DNA of 64,000 bases, from assembly GCF_023380225.1 (NCBI RefSeq), contig NZ_CP093362.1, forward strand, positions 1,364,001 to 1,428,000. Reading direction: 5' to 3'. Below the pieces are notes generated by a model. That model was given only the letters and a program-made list of their open reading frames with translations, made no database searches and was not told where the DNA came from. This stretch comes from Apilactobacillus apisilvae. GTDB taxonomy: Bacteria > Bacillota > Bacilli > Lactobacillales > Lactobacillaceae. Every line of letters starts with the position of its first letter. The first letter of the stretch is position 1. Of the stretch, positions 39,535 to 50,526 are shown in pieces. The position numbers and the translations under genes were made by a program.

Positions 39535-39713
39535 TATAAGAGAATAGTAGTGATGCCAATAACAGAGAAATCATTAAAGCTGAAATTGATTATGGCTAAC
39601 GAATTGGGGAAAATGGGTATGCGCCCTTATCGCAAAGCGGCATTTTTGTGCAAGTTAGGTGGTACCACGTGAAGGCGTCCTATTGTTTTATTTAACAATG
39701 GGGCGTTTTTTTA
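39535..39713 (+). promoter_or_regulatory. T-box leader of trpS (tryptophan specifier)
   Basis: T-box sequence TTAGGTGGTACCACG at 39656-39670, then a terminator GGCGTCCTATTGTT / AACAATGGGGCG with T7 (39674-39712). A TGG codon at 39593-39595 in GATTATGGCTAAC is the probable specifier, fitting tryptophan. The leader is compact, about 180 bases, so Stem I must be short; only the T-box, terminator and specifier are certain by eye. Confidence 0.82.
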
Positions 39714-39728
39714 GAAGGGATGATAAAT

Positions 39729-40748
39729 ATGTCAAAGAAAAAAGTTATTTTAACAGGTGACCGTCCAACCGGTAAATTACACATTGGACATTATGTCGGT
39801 TCATTAAAAAACCGTGTTCAATTACAAAATTCAGGTGATTATGATACCAATATTATGATTGCTGATATGCAGGCATTAACAGATAATGCTCGTGATCCAG
39901 AAAAAATTAGACATTCATTACTGCAAGTAGCATTAGATTATTTAGCTGTGGGCATTGATCCAGAAAAATCAACTATCATGGTTCAATCTCAAATTCCAGC
40001 ATTAAATGAACTAACAATGCATTATTTAAATTTAGTGTCAGTTAACCGTTTAAAACGTAATCCAACTGTTAAAAATGAAATTAAACAAAAACAATTTGGT
40101 GAAAGTGTTCCCGCTGGCTTCTTTATTTATCCAGTTAGTCAAGCAGCTGATATTACTGCTTTTAAAGCTGACACTATTCCAGTAGGTGAAGATCAAGAAC
40201 CTATGTTGGAACAAACTAGAGAGATTGTCAGAAGTGTAAATAATCTTTATGGAAAGGATATTTTAGTAGAACCTGAGGGATATTTCCCACCAAAAGGAAT
40301 GGGTAAAATTCCAGGATTAGATGGAAATGCTAAGATGAGTAAATCATTAAATAACTGTATTTATCTTTCTGATGATGCAGATACAATTCAAAAGAAAGTT
40401 ATGTCAATGTATACTGATCCTAGTCATATTCATGTTGAAGATCCTGGTAAAGTTGAAGGCAATACTGTGTTCACCTATCTAGATATTTTTGCTGATGATA
40501 AGCAAAAGGTTCAAGACCTAAAAGATCAATATACTCATGGTGGTTTAGGTGATGTTAAAATTAAACGTTATTTAAATGATGTTTTACAAGCGGAGCTAAA
40601 ACCAATTCGTGAACGTCGTGAAGCATTTGCTAAAGATCCACAAGCTGTTTATGATATATTAAAAGCTGGTAGTGAAAAAGCTAATAAAGTTGCTAATAAA
40701 ACACTTGATGAATTAAGAGATGCTATTGGTATCAACTACTTTAAATAA
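39729..40748 (+). CDS. trpS: Tryptophanyl-tRNA synthetase
   Basis: 339 residues from ATG 39729 (AAGGGA 8 bases before; ATG 39720 overlaps the ribosome site). Class I motifs: [18 protein letters not shown] (HIGH) and [13 protein letters not shown] (KMSKS), with [16 protein letters not shown] for adenylate binding. Charges tRNA-Trp; expression set by the T-box. Confidence 0.96.
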   Translation: MSKKKVILTGDRPTGKLHIGHYVGSLKNRVQLQNSGDYDTNIMIADMQALTDNARDPEKIRHSLLQVALDYLAVGIDPEKSTIMVQSQIPALNELTMHYLNLVSVNRLKRNPTVKNEIKQKQFGESVPAGFFIYPVSQAADITAFKADTIPVGEDQEPMLEQTREIVRSVNNLYGKDILVEPEGYFPPKGMGKIPGLDGNAKMSKSLNNCIYLSDDADTIQKKVMSMYTDPSHIHVEDPGKVEGNTVFTYLDIFADDKQKVQDLKDQYTHGGLGDVKIKRYLNDVLQAELKPIRERREAFAKDPQAVYDILKAGSEKANKVANKTLDELRDAIGINYFK

Positions 40749-40784
40749 TCAGCATTTAATTACTTTTAATCAGGGTGGATTGGA

Positions 40785-41717
40785 ATGAGAAATTTAGTAA
40801 TTGTCGATATTGGTTCTAATTCATCAAGAATGTCTGCATATCAGATTGATGCAGATGGTTTTTGTACGGAGATTAAACGTTGTAAAAGTAGTAGTCGCCT
40901 TTCAGAGGGGATGGGAATTGATAAATATCTAACGGCTACAGCGATTGATCGAACAATTGAATCTTTACAAGTCTTTAAGAAAGCTTACAGTAATATTCAT
41001 GACCCTAAAGTAATTACGATTGCAACTGCGGCCGTACGCCAGGCTAAAAATCAAAAATTATTTTTAAAAAAGGTTCGCAAAAAAGTTGGCCTAAATGTTC
41101 GCGTCTTATCAGGACACGAAGAAGCTTATTATGATTATTTGGGTGTTGTTAATCGTGTTAAAATGAACGATTATTTAGTTATGGATATTGGCGGTGCTAG
41201 TATTGAACTAGTTAGAGTTCGTGGCCAGAAACGCAGGGATATAATTAGTATTCCCGTTGGTGCAGTCAATATATCAGAGCGCTTTAATTTAAGTAACCAC
41301 GTTTATGCAGCTGATTTATTTAATGCACAGCGTTTCTTGAAAAGTATTTTTCATCGCGTTCCTTGGCTTAAAAAATCATCACATTATCAGATTGTTATGT
41401 TAGGTGGTGCTGCTAGAACGTTAGCTAGGATTAATCGTAATCACCAGAGTTTTCAAAATGTCGATCATTTGAATGGTTACTATTTAAACCAACACCGTAT
41501 CTTAGGTACCTATGAAATGTTGTTACGTAAAAATTTATATGATCGTAAGCATGTTAAAGGATTAGAAAAAGATCGTGCAGATATTATTTTGGGTGGATTA
41601 TTACCACTAATCACACTTTTAGATGAATTAGATTCCAGAAGAGTCATTTTTTCTGATGGTGGTGTGCGTGAAGGAATTGTTAATGAATATTTAAATAAAT
41701 ATTATCGAAAATACTAA
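40785..41717 (+). CDS. ppx: Ppx/GppA-type exopolyphosphatase
   Basis: 310 residues. Actin-fold signatures VDIGSNSSRMSAYQI (phosphate 1), TAAVRQAKNQ, MDIGGASIELVRV (phosphate 2) and VMLGGAARTLARI. The protein is the short, two-domain form common in lactobacilli; it lacks the C-terminal HD-like domain of E. coli Ppx. Degrades polyphosphate or pppGpp; which one cannot be told from sequence. Own terminator follows. Confidence 0.9.
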   Translation: MRNLVIVDIGSNSSRMSAYQIDADGFCTEIKRCKSSSRLSEGMGIDKYLTATAIDRTIESLQVFKKAYSNIHDPKVITIATAAVRQAKNQKLFLKKVRKKVGLNVRVLSGHEEAYYDYLGVVNRVKMNDYLVMDIGGASIELVRVRGQKRRDIISIPVGAVNISERFNLSNHVYAADLFNAQRFLKSIFHRVPWLKKSSHYQIVMLGGAARTLARINRNHQSFQNVDHLNGYYLNQHRILGTYEMLLRKNLYDRKHVKGLEKDRADIILGGLLPLITLLDELDSRRVIFSDGGVREGIVNEYLNKYYRKY

Positions 41718-41760
41718 AAAGGTTTTTAATCTGGAATCAAGAGGTTAAAAACCTTTTTTA
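41716..41760 (+). terminator. Intrinsic terminator after ppx
   Basis: AAAAAGGTTTTTAA / TTAAAAACCTTTTT around a 15-base loop. Confidence 0.85.
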
Positions 41761-41821
41761 ATTATTAAAGCTTTAATAAATGTTATCATTAAATATAATT
41801 AAAATATGTGAGGTGTTTGTT

Positions 41822-43069
41822 TTGGGCACTTTTAATCATTTTTACCATAAGAGTTATGATGAAAGGATAAATATTATTGGTGATTTTTCTGAATTAAATT
41901 CACAAGAATTAAAATCTTTATACGAAAACCACAATGAAAGAAATAATAGTTTAATTGAAAACTACATTACTGATTATTCCTTACCTGAAGGAATTGCGGT
42001 TAATTTTTTGATTAATGGTGAAGAAAAAGTTGCACCAATGGTAACTGAAGAGCCTTCTGTGATTGCTGCAGCTAGTAATGGGGCAAGGATGTTTGCCAAA
42101 AATGGGGGCCTAAATGCCAAAGTAATTAGTTCGAATTTAACTGGACAAATTATTGTGAAAACTGACAACTTTAACTTGTTATTTGGTTATGTTAATACTC
42201 ATCGTGATAAAATAATAGCGGTTGCTAATAACGCACACCCATCGATTTTAAAATATGGCGGTGGTGCTAAAGAAGTTAGCGTTAGGCAATTAGATGAAAA
42301 TTATTGTTCAATTGATTTATTTGTAGATGTTGCTGAAGCAATGGGTGCTAATATTATGAACTCAATGTTAGAAGCATTAGCTAACTTTTTAAAAACGAAA
42401 GCTTCAAAAGATATTTTGATGAGCATTTTATCAAATTATTCAATTGATAGTTTAGTAACAGTTTCAGGATCAGTTAAATTTTCTCAACTGGGCAAGGGCA
42501 ATTTTTCTGGAAAAGAAGTTGCTAATAAAATTGTCGAAGCTTCGCATATTGCACAAATTGATACCTATCGAGCAACTACGCATAATAAGGGAATTATGAA
42601 TGGTATTGATGCTTTTGTTATGGCGATGGGAAATGATTGGCGTGCTGTTGAGAGTGGTATTCATGCCTATGCCAGTCGAAATGGACACTATCAAGGATTA
42701 AGTCATTTTATGATTAAAGAAGATACTTTATATGGTGAGATGACGTTACCACTTTCTTTAGGTTTTATTGGTGGCGCTACTAAGGTTTTACCTAAGGTGA
42801 AAATTAACCAAAGAATTGCTAAGGTACATTCTAAAAAAGAATTAATGCAATTTGCAGCAGCTATTGGGCTTGCACAAAATTTAGCTGCTTTAAAAGCATT
42901 AGTTACTGAAGGCATTCAAAAAGGACATATGAATTTACAATTAAATTCTTTAGCTATGACGGCTGGATCAACCGATGAAGAATTATTTACGGTGGTTCAA
43001 TCTTTACGTCAAATGCAAAATCCAAATTTAACAAATGCAAAACAAATTATTCAAAATTTAAGAAAATAA
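41822..43069 (+). CDS. mvaA: Hydroxymethylglutaryl-CoA reductase, class II
   Basis: 415 residues from TTG 41822, which follows GTGAGGTG by six bases; the frame to 41780 is open but lacks a ribosome site. Class II features are ENYITDYSLPEGIAVNFLING near the N terminus, EEPSVIAAASNGARM, VDVAEAMGANIMNSM, and the catalytic-site segment GLSHFMIKEDTLYGEMTLPLSLGFIGGAT. Forms mevalonate for isoprenoid synthesis (bactoprenol). Heads a tight cluster with the next three genes (gaps of 20, 18 and 15 bases). Confidence 0.94.
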   Translation: MGTFNHFYHKSYDERINIIGDFSELNSQELKSLYENHNERNNSLIENYITDYSLPEGIAVNFLINGEEKVAPMVTEEPSVIAAASNGARMFAKNGGLNAKVISSNLTGQIIVKTDNFNLLFGYVNTHRDKIIAVANNAHPSILKYGGGAKEVSVRQLDENYCSIDLFVDVAEAMGANIMNSMLEALANFLKTKASKDILMSILSNYSIDSLVTVSGSVKFSQLGKGNFSGKEVANKIVEASHIAQIDTYRATTHNKGIMNGIDAFVMAMGNDWRAVESGIHAYASRNGHYQGLSHFMIKEDTLYGEMTLPLSLGFIGGATKVLPKVKINQRIAKVHSKKELMQFAAAIGLAQNLAALKALVTEGIQKGHMNLQLNSLAMTAGSTDEELFTVVQSLRQMQNPNLTNAKQIIQNLRK

Positions 43070-43089
43070 ATAACGAAGGTGAAAAGAAA

Positions 43090-44052
43090 ATGGATATTCA
43101 ATTAAATGATGAAACACAAGGCTTAATTAACGTTGTTAACAAATTTTTCCCAGGTAAAATTGAAGTACAATTTATTGGCCAATTACAGTCAGGATATGTT
43201 CGACATGATCAAGCACAAGTTGTTCAAGATGGTAAAAATATTTTTGTTCAAATCTCTGATTTATCTGCTCCTGATTACACAGCTTCACATGAATTATTAC
43301 ATTTATTAATGACTTTGCGTGGTTTTCCACAGTTATTTTTCTCATTAGAAACTGGCAATGAAAAGATTGATGATCAATTACAAGTAATGGGAACTGAGTT
43401 GTTTGATATTGTTTCTCACTTTGTTGTTGTTTCAGAACAACGCAAGCATAACTTGATTGATGATGATATTGAAGCCATGTATCTAAAAGGAATTCAAAAT
43501 ACAATTGAACCAGAACCTAAAGAATTGGATAATGCAATGGAACTGCGTTTATTAACTTTAATTGATGCACATGTCTTTTATGGTGATAAATTTGATGAAA
43601 AGGTTCGCAATGTCTTACAAAAAGATTATCCGGTTTCATTAAAAGCTGCTGATAAGATTTATCAAATCATTACTGAAAAAGCTACTGACTCACCATTTGG
43701 CTTACGTCGCAATGTTGTAAAATTATTTAAGGCTTTTGACGATCAATTGACCAAATGGGGATTGCCAGCACTTCATAATAATGAATATGCTACGATTTCT
43801 AGTGTTGTTTCAGAACGTCAATTAAATCTAAACGTCCAACAAATGTTTGAAATTTTCCATTCAGAAATGCATGAAAGTAAAACTCATCGTCGTGCTTACG
43901 TTGGTTTTAATAAGAGTGATAATCAAAATTCATTTGTAGTACCAGCACCAACGGGGATGGATGATAGTCCTGCATACTTTAAGAAACTGTATTCATTAAG
44001 GGTTAAAGATTTATTTAAAGAATTAAAGATGCCATACATCATTAGAAAATAA
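43090..44052 (+). CDS. IpaB/EvcA family protein with an HExxH motif
   Basis: 320 residues, soluble, no signal peptide. I recognise it as the family labelled IpaB/EvcA in lactobacilli, a name with no functional support. Residues 67-71 are HELLH in ASHELLHLLMTLRGFP, the zincin metal-binding pattern, and E103 and H110 (in GTELFDIVSH) lie at a spacing suited to a third ligand. This suggests a cytoplasmic zinc metallopeptidase-like protein, by inference only. C-terminal half is mostly helical. Translationally close to the HMG-CoA reductase and sirtuin genes. Confidence 0.6.
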   Translation: MDIQLNDETQGLINVVNKFFPGKIEVQFIGQLQSGYVRHDQAQVVQDGKNIFVQISDLSAPDYTASHELLHLLMTLRGFPQLFFSLETGNEKIDDQLQVMGTELFDIVSHFVVVSEQRKHNLIDDDIEAMYLKGIQNTIEPEPKELDNAMELRLLTLIDAHVFYGDKFDEKVRNVLQKDYPVSLKAADKIYQIITEKATDSPFGLRRNVVKLFKAFDDQLTKWGLPALHNNEYATISSVVSERQLNLNVQQMFEIFHSEMHESKTHRRAYVGFNKSDNQNSFVVPAPTGMDDSPAYFKKLYSLRVKDLFKELKMPYIIRK

Positions 44053-44070
44053 TTTTGGGAGGCTTTAATA

Positions 44071-44778
44071 ATGGATGAAGAAATTCAATCATTATTTGAT
44101 AACGCGAAAAACATTGTATTTTTAACTGGAGCTGGAGTATCAACTGCATCAGGTATTCCTGATTATCGATCTAAAAATGGTCTTTATACGACTGATACTA
44201 CCGGTAAGCCAGCAGAATATTATTTAAGTCACGCTTGTTTAAATAACGAACCAGATACATTTTATACTTTTGTAAAAGAAAATATGTATTATCCAGATGC
44301 AAAACCAAATGCGATTCATGAAAAGCAAGCGGAACTAACTCGAAAAAATCGGGCTGCAATTGTGACTCAAAATGTTGATGATTTATATTTGAAAGCTAAT
44401 ACAAAACACCTAATTGAGTTTCATGGCAATTTATACAATGTTTATTGTCAAAAATGTAATCAATCGGTTGATTGGCACGAATACATGCAAAGTCCAATCC
44501 ATGAAAACTGTGGCGGTACCTTACGACCAGGCATTGTTTTGTATGATGAAGGGCTTAATCAAAGTAACATTCTTAATAGTGTTAACTTGATGGAAAAAGC
44601 TGACCTAATTGTGATTGTGGGTACATCGATGCGGGTTTATCCTTTTGCAGGATTGTTGGATTATCGTAATCCTAAAGCAGAAGTTTTAGCAATTAATCAA
44701 GAAAAATTAAATTTTAGTTTTCCGTTTAAAATGATTCAAACAGATGCAACTAAATTTTTTGCTGACTTAAAAGTCTAA
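44071..44778 (+). CDS. NAD-dependent protein deacylase, Sir2 family
   Basis: 235 residues. NAD motifs FLTGAGVSTASGIPDYRSKNG and TQNVDDLY, catalytic H118 in IEFHGNLYN. The zinc site has C126/C129 (CQKC), but the second pair reads H144-E-N-C147 (family C-x-x-C), that is, His in place of a Cys; metal binding by Cys3His is chemically plausible. Late NAD motifs VGTSMRVYPFAG and AINQEK are kept. Deacylates lysines or removes ADP-ribose, depending on the subfamily. Member of the mvaA cluster. Confidence 0.9.
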   Translation: MDEEIQSLFDNAKNIVFLTGAGVSTASGIPDYRSKNGLYTTDTTGKPAEYYLSHACLNNEPDTFYTFVKENMYYPDAKPNAIHEKQAELTRKNRAAIVTQNVDDLYLKANTKHLIEFHGNLYNVYCQKCNQSVDWHEYMQSPIHENCGGTLRPGIVLYDEGLNQSNILNSVNLMEKADLIVIVGTSMRVYPFAGLLDYRNPKAEVLAINQEKLNFSFPFKMIQTDATKFFADLKV

Positions 44779-44793
44779 AAGTGAGATGATTTT

Positions 44794-45645
44794 ATGATAA
44801 CAATTGGTTTAACAACTTGGTCAGATCATCCAGACTTAATTAATGGTGAACAACGAAAGGTTAAATTAAACGAGTATACAGGTTATTTTCCAACGGTTGA
44901 AGTTGATAACCCTTTTTATGGAATTCCTAGAATATCAACCGTTCAGAAATGGCAACATCAAGTTCCTAAAGAATTCCAATTTATCATCAAGGCAAATAAG
45001 TTAATGACGAAACATGATTTAAAATCAATGTTGCCAGCTGATAATCAACAACGTTATCAAGCTTTTTTAGATTTTAAATCTGCAATGCAGCCATTAATAG
45101 ATGGCAATCAATTAAAAACGGTGTTATTTCAATTTCCACCTTATTTTCAACGTAGTAATGATAACATCAACTATTTAATGAAAATTCGTCAGTTATTAGG
45201 AAATCAAATCCCAATTACGGTTGAATTTAGAAATCCTAGTTGGACTGACAATGCCGTTTATGAAGACGTAGCTAATTATTTAAAACGATTGAATATTACT
45301 TTATCGATTATTGATGAGCCCCATAATGTTAACAATGGAATTCAGTTTAAACCGATTGTTACCAATTCTAAATTAGTGGTTTTAAGACTACATGGTCGCA
45401 ATGAAGAAGGCTGGTTTAACCAAGATAAAGATTGGCGCAGCCAGCGGACTCTTTATCGTTATGATGATAAGGAACTGAACCAATTTGCTAATGTTGTTAA
45501 GCAACTTGAAAAGAAGACTCATGAAGTATGCATTATATTTAATAATAACTCTGGAAAAGATGCTGCTGCGAATGCTTTAAGACTGCAAGAATTATTAAAA
45601 TTACATTTTAATAACTTAGCGCCCAAGCAGTTGGATTTGTTCTAA
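44794..45645 (+). CDS. DUF72 (YecE-like) protein
   Basis: 283 residues. TIM-barrel type family with IGLTTWSDHPDLI at the start, EVDNPFYGIP, FQFIIKANKLMTKH, FQFPPYF, VEFRNPSW, and VLRLHGRNEEGWF. All family motifs are present, yet no biochemical role is known for DUF72. Last gene of the mvaA cluster; no obvious terminator follows. Confidence 0.9.
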   Translation: MITIGLTTWSDHPDLINGEQRKVKLNEYTGYFPTVEVDNPFYGIPRISTVQKWQHQVPKEFQFIIKANKLMTKHDLKSMLPADNQQRYQAFLDFKSAMQPLIDGNQLKTVLFQFPPYFQRSNDNINYLMKIRQLLGNQIPITVEFRNPSWTDNAVYEDVANYLKRLNITLSIIDEPHNVNNGIQFKPIVTNSKLVVLRLHGRNEEGWFNQDKDWRSQRTLYRYDDKELNQFANVVKQLEKKTHEVCIIFNNNSGKDAAANALRLQELLKLHFNNLAPKQLDLF

Positions 45646-45706
45646 TGATCAATATTTTTGCATAACTAAATGTGATATACTTATGTATAATATTTATATA
45701 AAATAG

Positions 45707-47767
<2,061 letters not shown>

Positions 47768-47803
47768 TGGTTATTTAATAACTAGATAATTGAATAATAG
47801 CCA

Positions 47804-47834
47804 TTAATTCAATAAAGAATTAATGGCTATTTTA
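47804..47834 (+). terminator. Intrinsic terminator between metG and tatD
   Basis: AATAGCCATTAATTC / GAATTAATGGCTATT stem with 6-base loop and T-rich end. Confidence 0.88.
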
Positions 47835-47857
47835 GTGAAATGGAGTGTAATTAGTAT

Positions 47858-48625
47858 ATGAAAATTTTTGATTCGCATACACATTTAAATGATGATGCAT
47901 TTCGTGATAATGTGGATGCTTACATTGAACATGCGCATCGATTAGGTGTAGATAAAATGGCGATTGTTGGTTCTAATACTGAAATGAATCAAGAAGCCAT
48001 TGAGTTAGCTCATAAATATGATAATTTGTATGCAATTGTTGGTTGGCATCCTGAAGATTCATTAAAGTATGATGACGAACAAGAGGCCATTTTAAAAGAA
48101 CAATTAAAAGATGATAAAGTTGTTGCTTTAGGTGAAATTGGTTTAGATTATTTTCAATCGGTAGCACCTAAGAAATGTCAATTTCATGTTTTTAGACGTC
48201 AAATTAGAATTGCTAAAGAAATGAATATGCCAATTTCAGTTCATAATCGTGAAGCCTTTGAAGATACTTATAAGATTTTGAGTGAAGAAGGCGTTAATAA
48301 TGGAATCATTCATAGTTTTAATGGTGATCCAGAATGGTTAAAAAAATTTATTGATTTAGGGATGTACGTTTCTTATTCAGGCGTTGCTAGTTTTAAGAAA
48401 ACGCATGAAGTTCATGATTCAGTTCGACAAACTCCAATTGATAAAATGCTAGTTGAAACTGATGCACCTTATTTGGCGCCAGAGCCATTGCGTGGTCATC
48501 AAAACGAACCAGGATATACTTTGTATACGGTTGAAGCTGTTGCTCGCTTTAGAGATACAACGCCAGATAAGATAGCAGATGCAACTTATAAAAATGCACT
48601 TAAAGTGTTTGGATTGGAAAAATAA
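47858..48625 (+). CDS. tatD: TatD-family metal-dependent DNase
   Basis: 255 residues. Metal-binding DSHTHLND at the N terminus, GEIGLDY, PISVHNREAFED, IIHSFNGDP, and VETDAPYLAPEPLRG: all amidohydrolase-superfamily ligands are present. Its stop overlaps the rnmV start by one base (TAATG), so they are coupled. Confidence 0.94.
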   Translation: MKIFDSHTHLNDDAFRDNVDAYIEHAHRLGVDKMAIVGSNTEMNQEAIELAHKYDNLYAIVGWHPEDSLKYDDEQEAILKEQLKDDKVVALGEIGLDYFQSVAPKKCQFHVFRRQIRIAKEMNMPISVHNREAFEDTYKILSEEGVNNGIIHSFNGDPEWLKKFIDLGMYVSYSGVASFKKTHEVHDSVRQTPIDKMLVETDAPYLAPEPLRGHQNEPGYTLYTVEAVARFRDTTPDKIADATYKNALKVFGLEK

Positions 48626-49176
48626 TGAAAAAAATAAAAGAAGTTATTGTTGTTGAGGGAAAAGATGATACAAAAAGAATCAAACGTGCTGTTAATGCAG
48701 ATACGATTGAAACGCAAGGCTCAGCAATTGAACCGGAAACTTTATCGTTAATAAAAAAAGCATCCAGAAAAAGGGGCGTTATTATTTTTACTGATCCCGA
48801 TTTTTCTGGAGAACGAATTCGTCGAATTGTTTCTGAAGCAGTTCCTGATGCTAAGCATGCTTTTGTAGCTCGTAAAAAATCAACCCCCACAAAAAGTGAT
48901 GGTTCCCTTGGTGTAGAACATGCTAGTATTGAAACTATTCGTGAATCCTTAAAAGATGTTTATACATCTGATAATGCTTCGTCAATTGATATTAGTCATG
49001 ATGATCTTGAGGGAGCACGTTTAATTAATGATGAAAGAGCAAAAATAAGAAGAACTGAATTCTGTAATATTTTAAAAATTGGTTATGTAAATGGTAAACA
49101 ACTACCTAAACGTTTAAATATGTTTGGTATTTCTAAAAAACAATTTTTAGATGCAGTTAAAAAAATAAAGGAGTAA
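48625..49176 (+). CDS. rnmV: Ribonuclease M5
   Basis: 183 residues. Toprim domain with VVEGKDDTKRI (catalytic Glu) and IIFTDPDFSGERIR (the Asp pair), and a C-terminal RNA-binding half. Makes the final double cleavage of 5S rRNA precursors; the 5S gene in this window is a natural substrate. Two bases before rsmA. Confidence 0.95.
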   Translation: MKKIKEVIVVEGKDDTKRIKRAVNADTIETQGSAIEPETLSLIKKASRKRGVIIFTDPDFSGERIRRIVSEAVPDAKHAFVARKKSTPTKSDGSLGVEHASIETIRESLKDVYTSDNASSIDISHDDLEGARLINDERAKIRRTEFCNILKIGYVNGKQLPKRLNMFGISKKQFLDAVKKIKE

Positions 49177-49178
49177 TT

Positions 49179-50066
49179 ATGACAAATAATCCAGATATTG
49201 CTAGTCCAGCAAGAACCCAAGCGATTTTGAATCGTTATCATTTATCAGCTAAGAAAAGTTTAGGGCAAAACTTTTTAACTGATTTGAATGTTTTAAACAA
49301 CATTGTTAAAGCAGCTAATTTAAGTGATAAAGATAATGTAATTGAAATTGGCCCTGGAATTGGTGGGCTAACTGAATATTTAGCGAGAGAAGCTAAGCAG
49401 GTTTTGGCTTTTGAAATTGATCAAAATTTATTACCAGTTTTAGATGATACTTTATCAGCATATAATAATGTTAAAATTATTAATCAAGATATTTTACAAG
49501 CTAATTTACCTAAGATTATTAATGAGGAATTTAATAATGAAAGACCTATCAAAGTGGTAGCCAACTTACCTTATTACATTACGACGCCCATTATTCTTGA
49601 TTTATTAAAAGGTAATGCCGATTTCGATGAAATTGTAGTCATGATGCAAAAAGAAGTTGCCCAAAGATTGGTTGCTAAACCTGGTAGTCGTGACTATGGA
49701 TCGTTATCCGTTATTATTCAATACATGAATAATGTTGATATTGCATTTGAAGTCCTTAGAAAATCATTTATTCCAGCCCCTAAAGTTGATTCTGCAATCG
49801 TAACTTTATCCAAAAAAGAATCAATTGATACTGAAGTGTTTGATGTTAAATTGTTTGCTAGTTTTGTTCGCGGTTGTTTCGCTCATCGTCGTAAAACTTT
49901 TTGGAATAATATGCAAGGCCTTTTTGGCAAAAATCCTGAAAATAAAGCAAAGGTTCAAGGTGTTTTAGATAAATTTGATATTAATCCGGGGATTAGACCA
50001 GAAAAAATTTCGGTAGAACAATATGTTGAAATTGCTAATGAATTTCATTCGATAAAAATGATATAA
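49179..50066 (+). CDS. rsmA: 16S rRNA dimethyladenosine transferase
   Basis: 295 residues. SAM motif VIEIGPGIGGLTEYLA, KKSLGQNFLTD at the N terminus, catalytic NLPYYITTPI. Dimethylates two adenines in helix 45 of 16S rRNA (ksgA). AAAGGAG lies before ATG; coupled with rnmV. Confidence 0.96.
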   Translation: MTNNPDIASPARTQAILNRYHLSAKKSLGQNFLTDLNVLNNIVKAANLSDKDNVIEIGPGIGGLTEYLAREAKQVLAFEIDQNLLPVLDDTLSAYNNVKIINQDILQANLPKIINEEFNNERPIKVVANLPYYITTPIILDLLKGNADFDEIVVMMQKEVAQRLVAKPGSRDYGSLSVIIQYMNNVDIAFEVLRKSFIPAPKVDSAIVTLSKKESIDTEVFDVKLFASFVRGCFAHRRKTFWNNMQGLFGKNPENKAKVQGVLDKFDINPGIRPEKISVEQYVEIANEFHSIKMI

Positions 50067-50151
50067 AATAATTGCTATTTAAAAATTGTTATGATATAAT
50101 TTGATGTTATTTATAATGTGTGCTATAATCATTGCAGTGAGGTGAATGGTT

Positions 50152-50403
50152 ATGCCAGCAAATTTGAATACAATCAAAGATGAATTGGATAATCGCCTTG
50201 GCGAAAAAGTCATGGTGACTGTTCAAGTAGGTAGAAACAAAACTTTAGAACGTCATGGAACGTTATCAGAAACATTTCCTGCAGTATTTATTGTAGACTT
50301 AGAAAAAGATGAAAATTTAAAACGAGTATCATACAGTTATACAGATATTTTAACTAAAAATATCGAAGTTGACTTTGATGATAGTAATATTGAAGAAGTA
50401 TAA
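50152..50403 (+). CDS. veg: Veg family protein
   Basis: 83 residues from ATG 50152; ATG 50146 lies closer to GTGAGGTG and adds two residues. Typical text is LNTIKDELDNRLGEKVMVTVQVGRNKTLERHGTL and PAVFIVDLEKDE. Veg is conserved between rsmA and ispE in Firmicutes; in Bacillus it influences biofilm and spore outgrowth, but its molecular role is unclear. Has its own terminator. Confidence 0.93.
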   Translation: MPANLNTIKDELDNRLGEKVMVTVQVGRNKTLERHGTLSETFPAVFIVDLEKDENLKRVSYSYTDILTKNIEVDFDDSNIEEV

Positions 50404-50432
50404 AAAGCTAATACATTGTATTAGCTTTTTTT
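50402..50432 (+). terminator. Intrinsic terminator after veg
   Basis: AAAAAGCTAATACA / TATTAGCTTTTTT with a TTG loop. Confidence 0.92.
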
Positions 50433-50526
50433 ATTTTATGATGTGTTAATAAAGTTTCACTGACTTTTATATTTTATTTTAGTATAATAAATATAAAATA
50501 AATGAAGTGAAGCGAGGTGGAAAACC

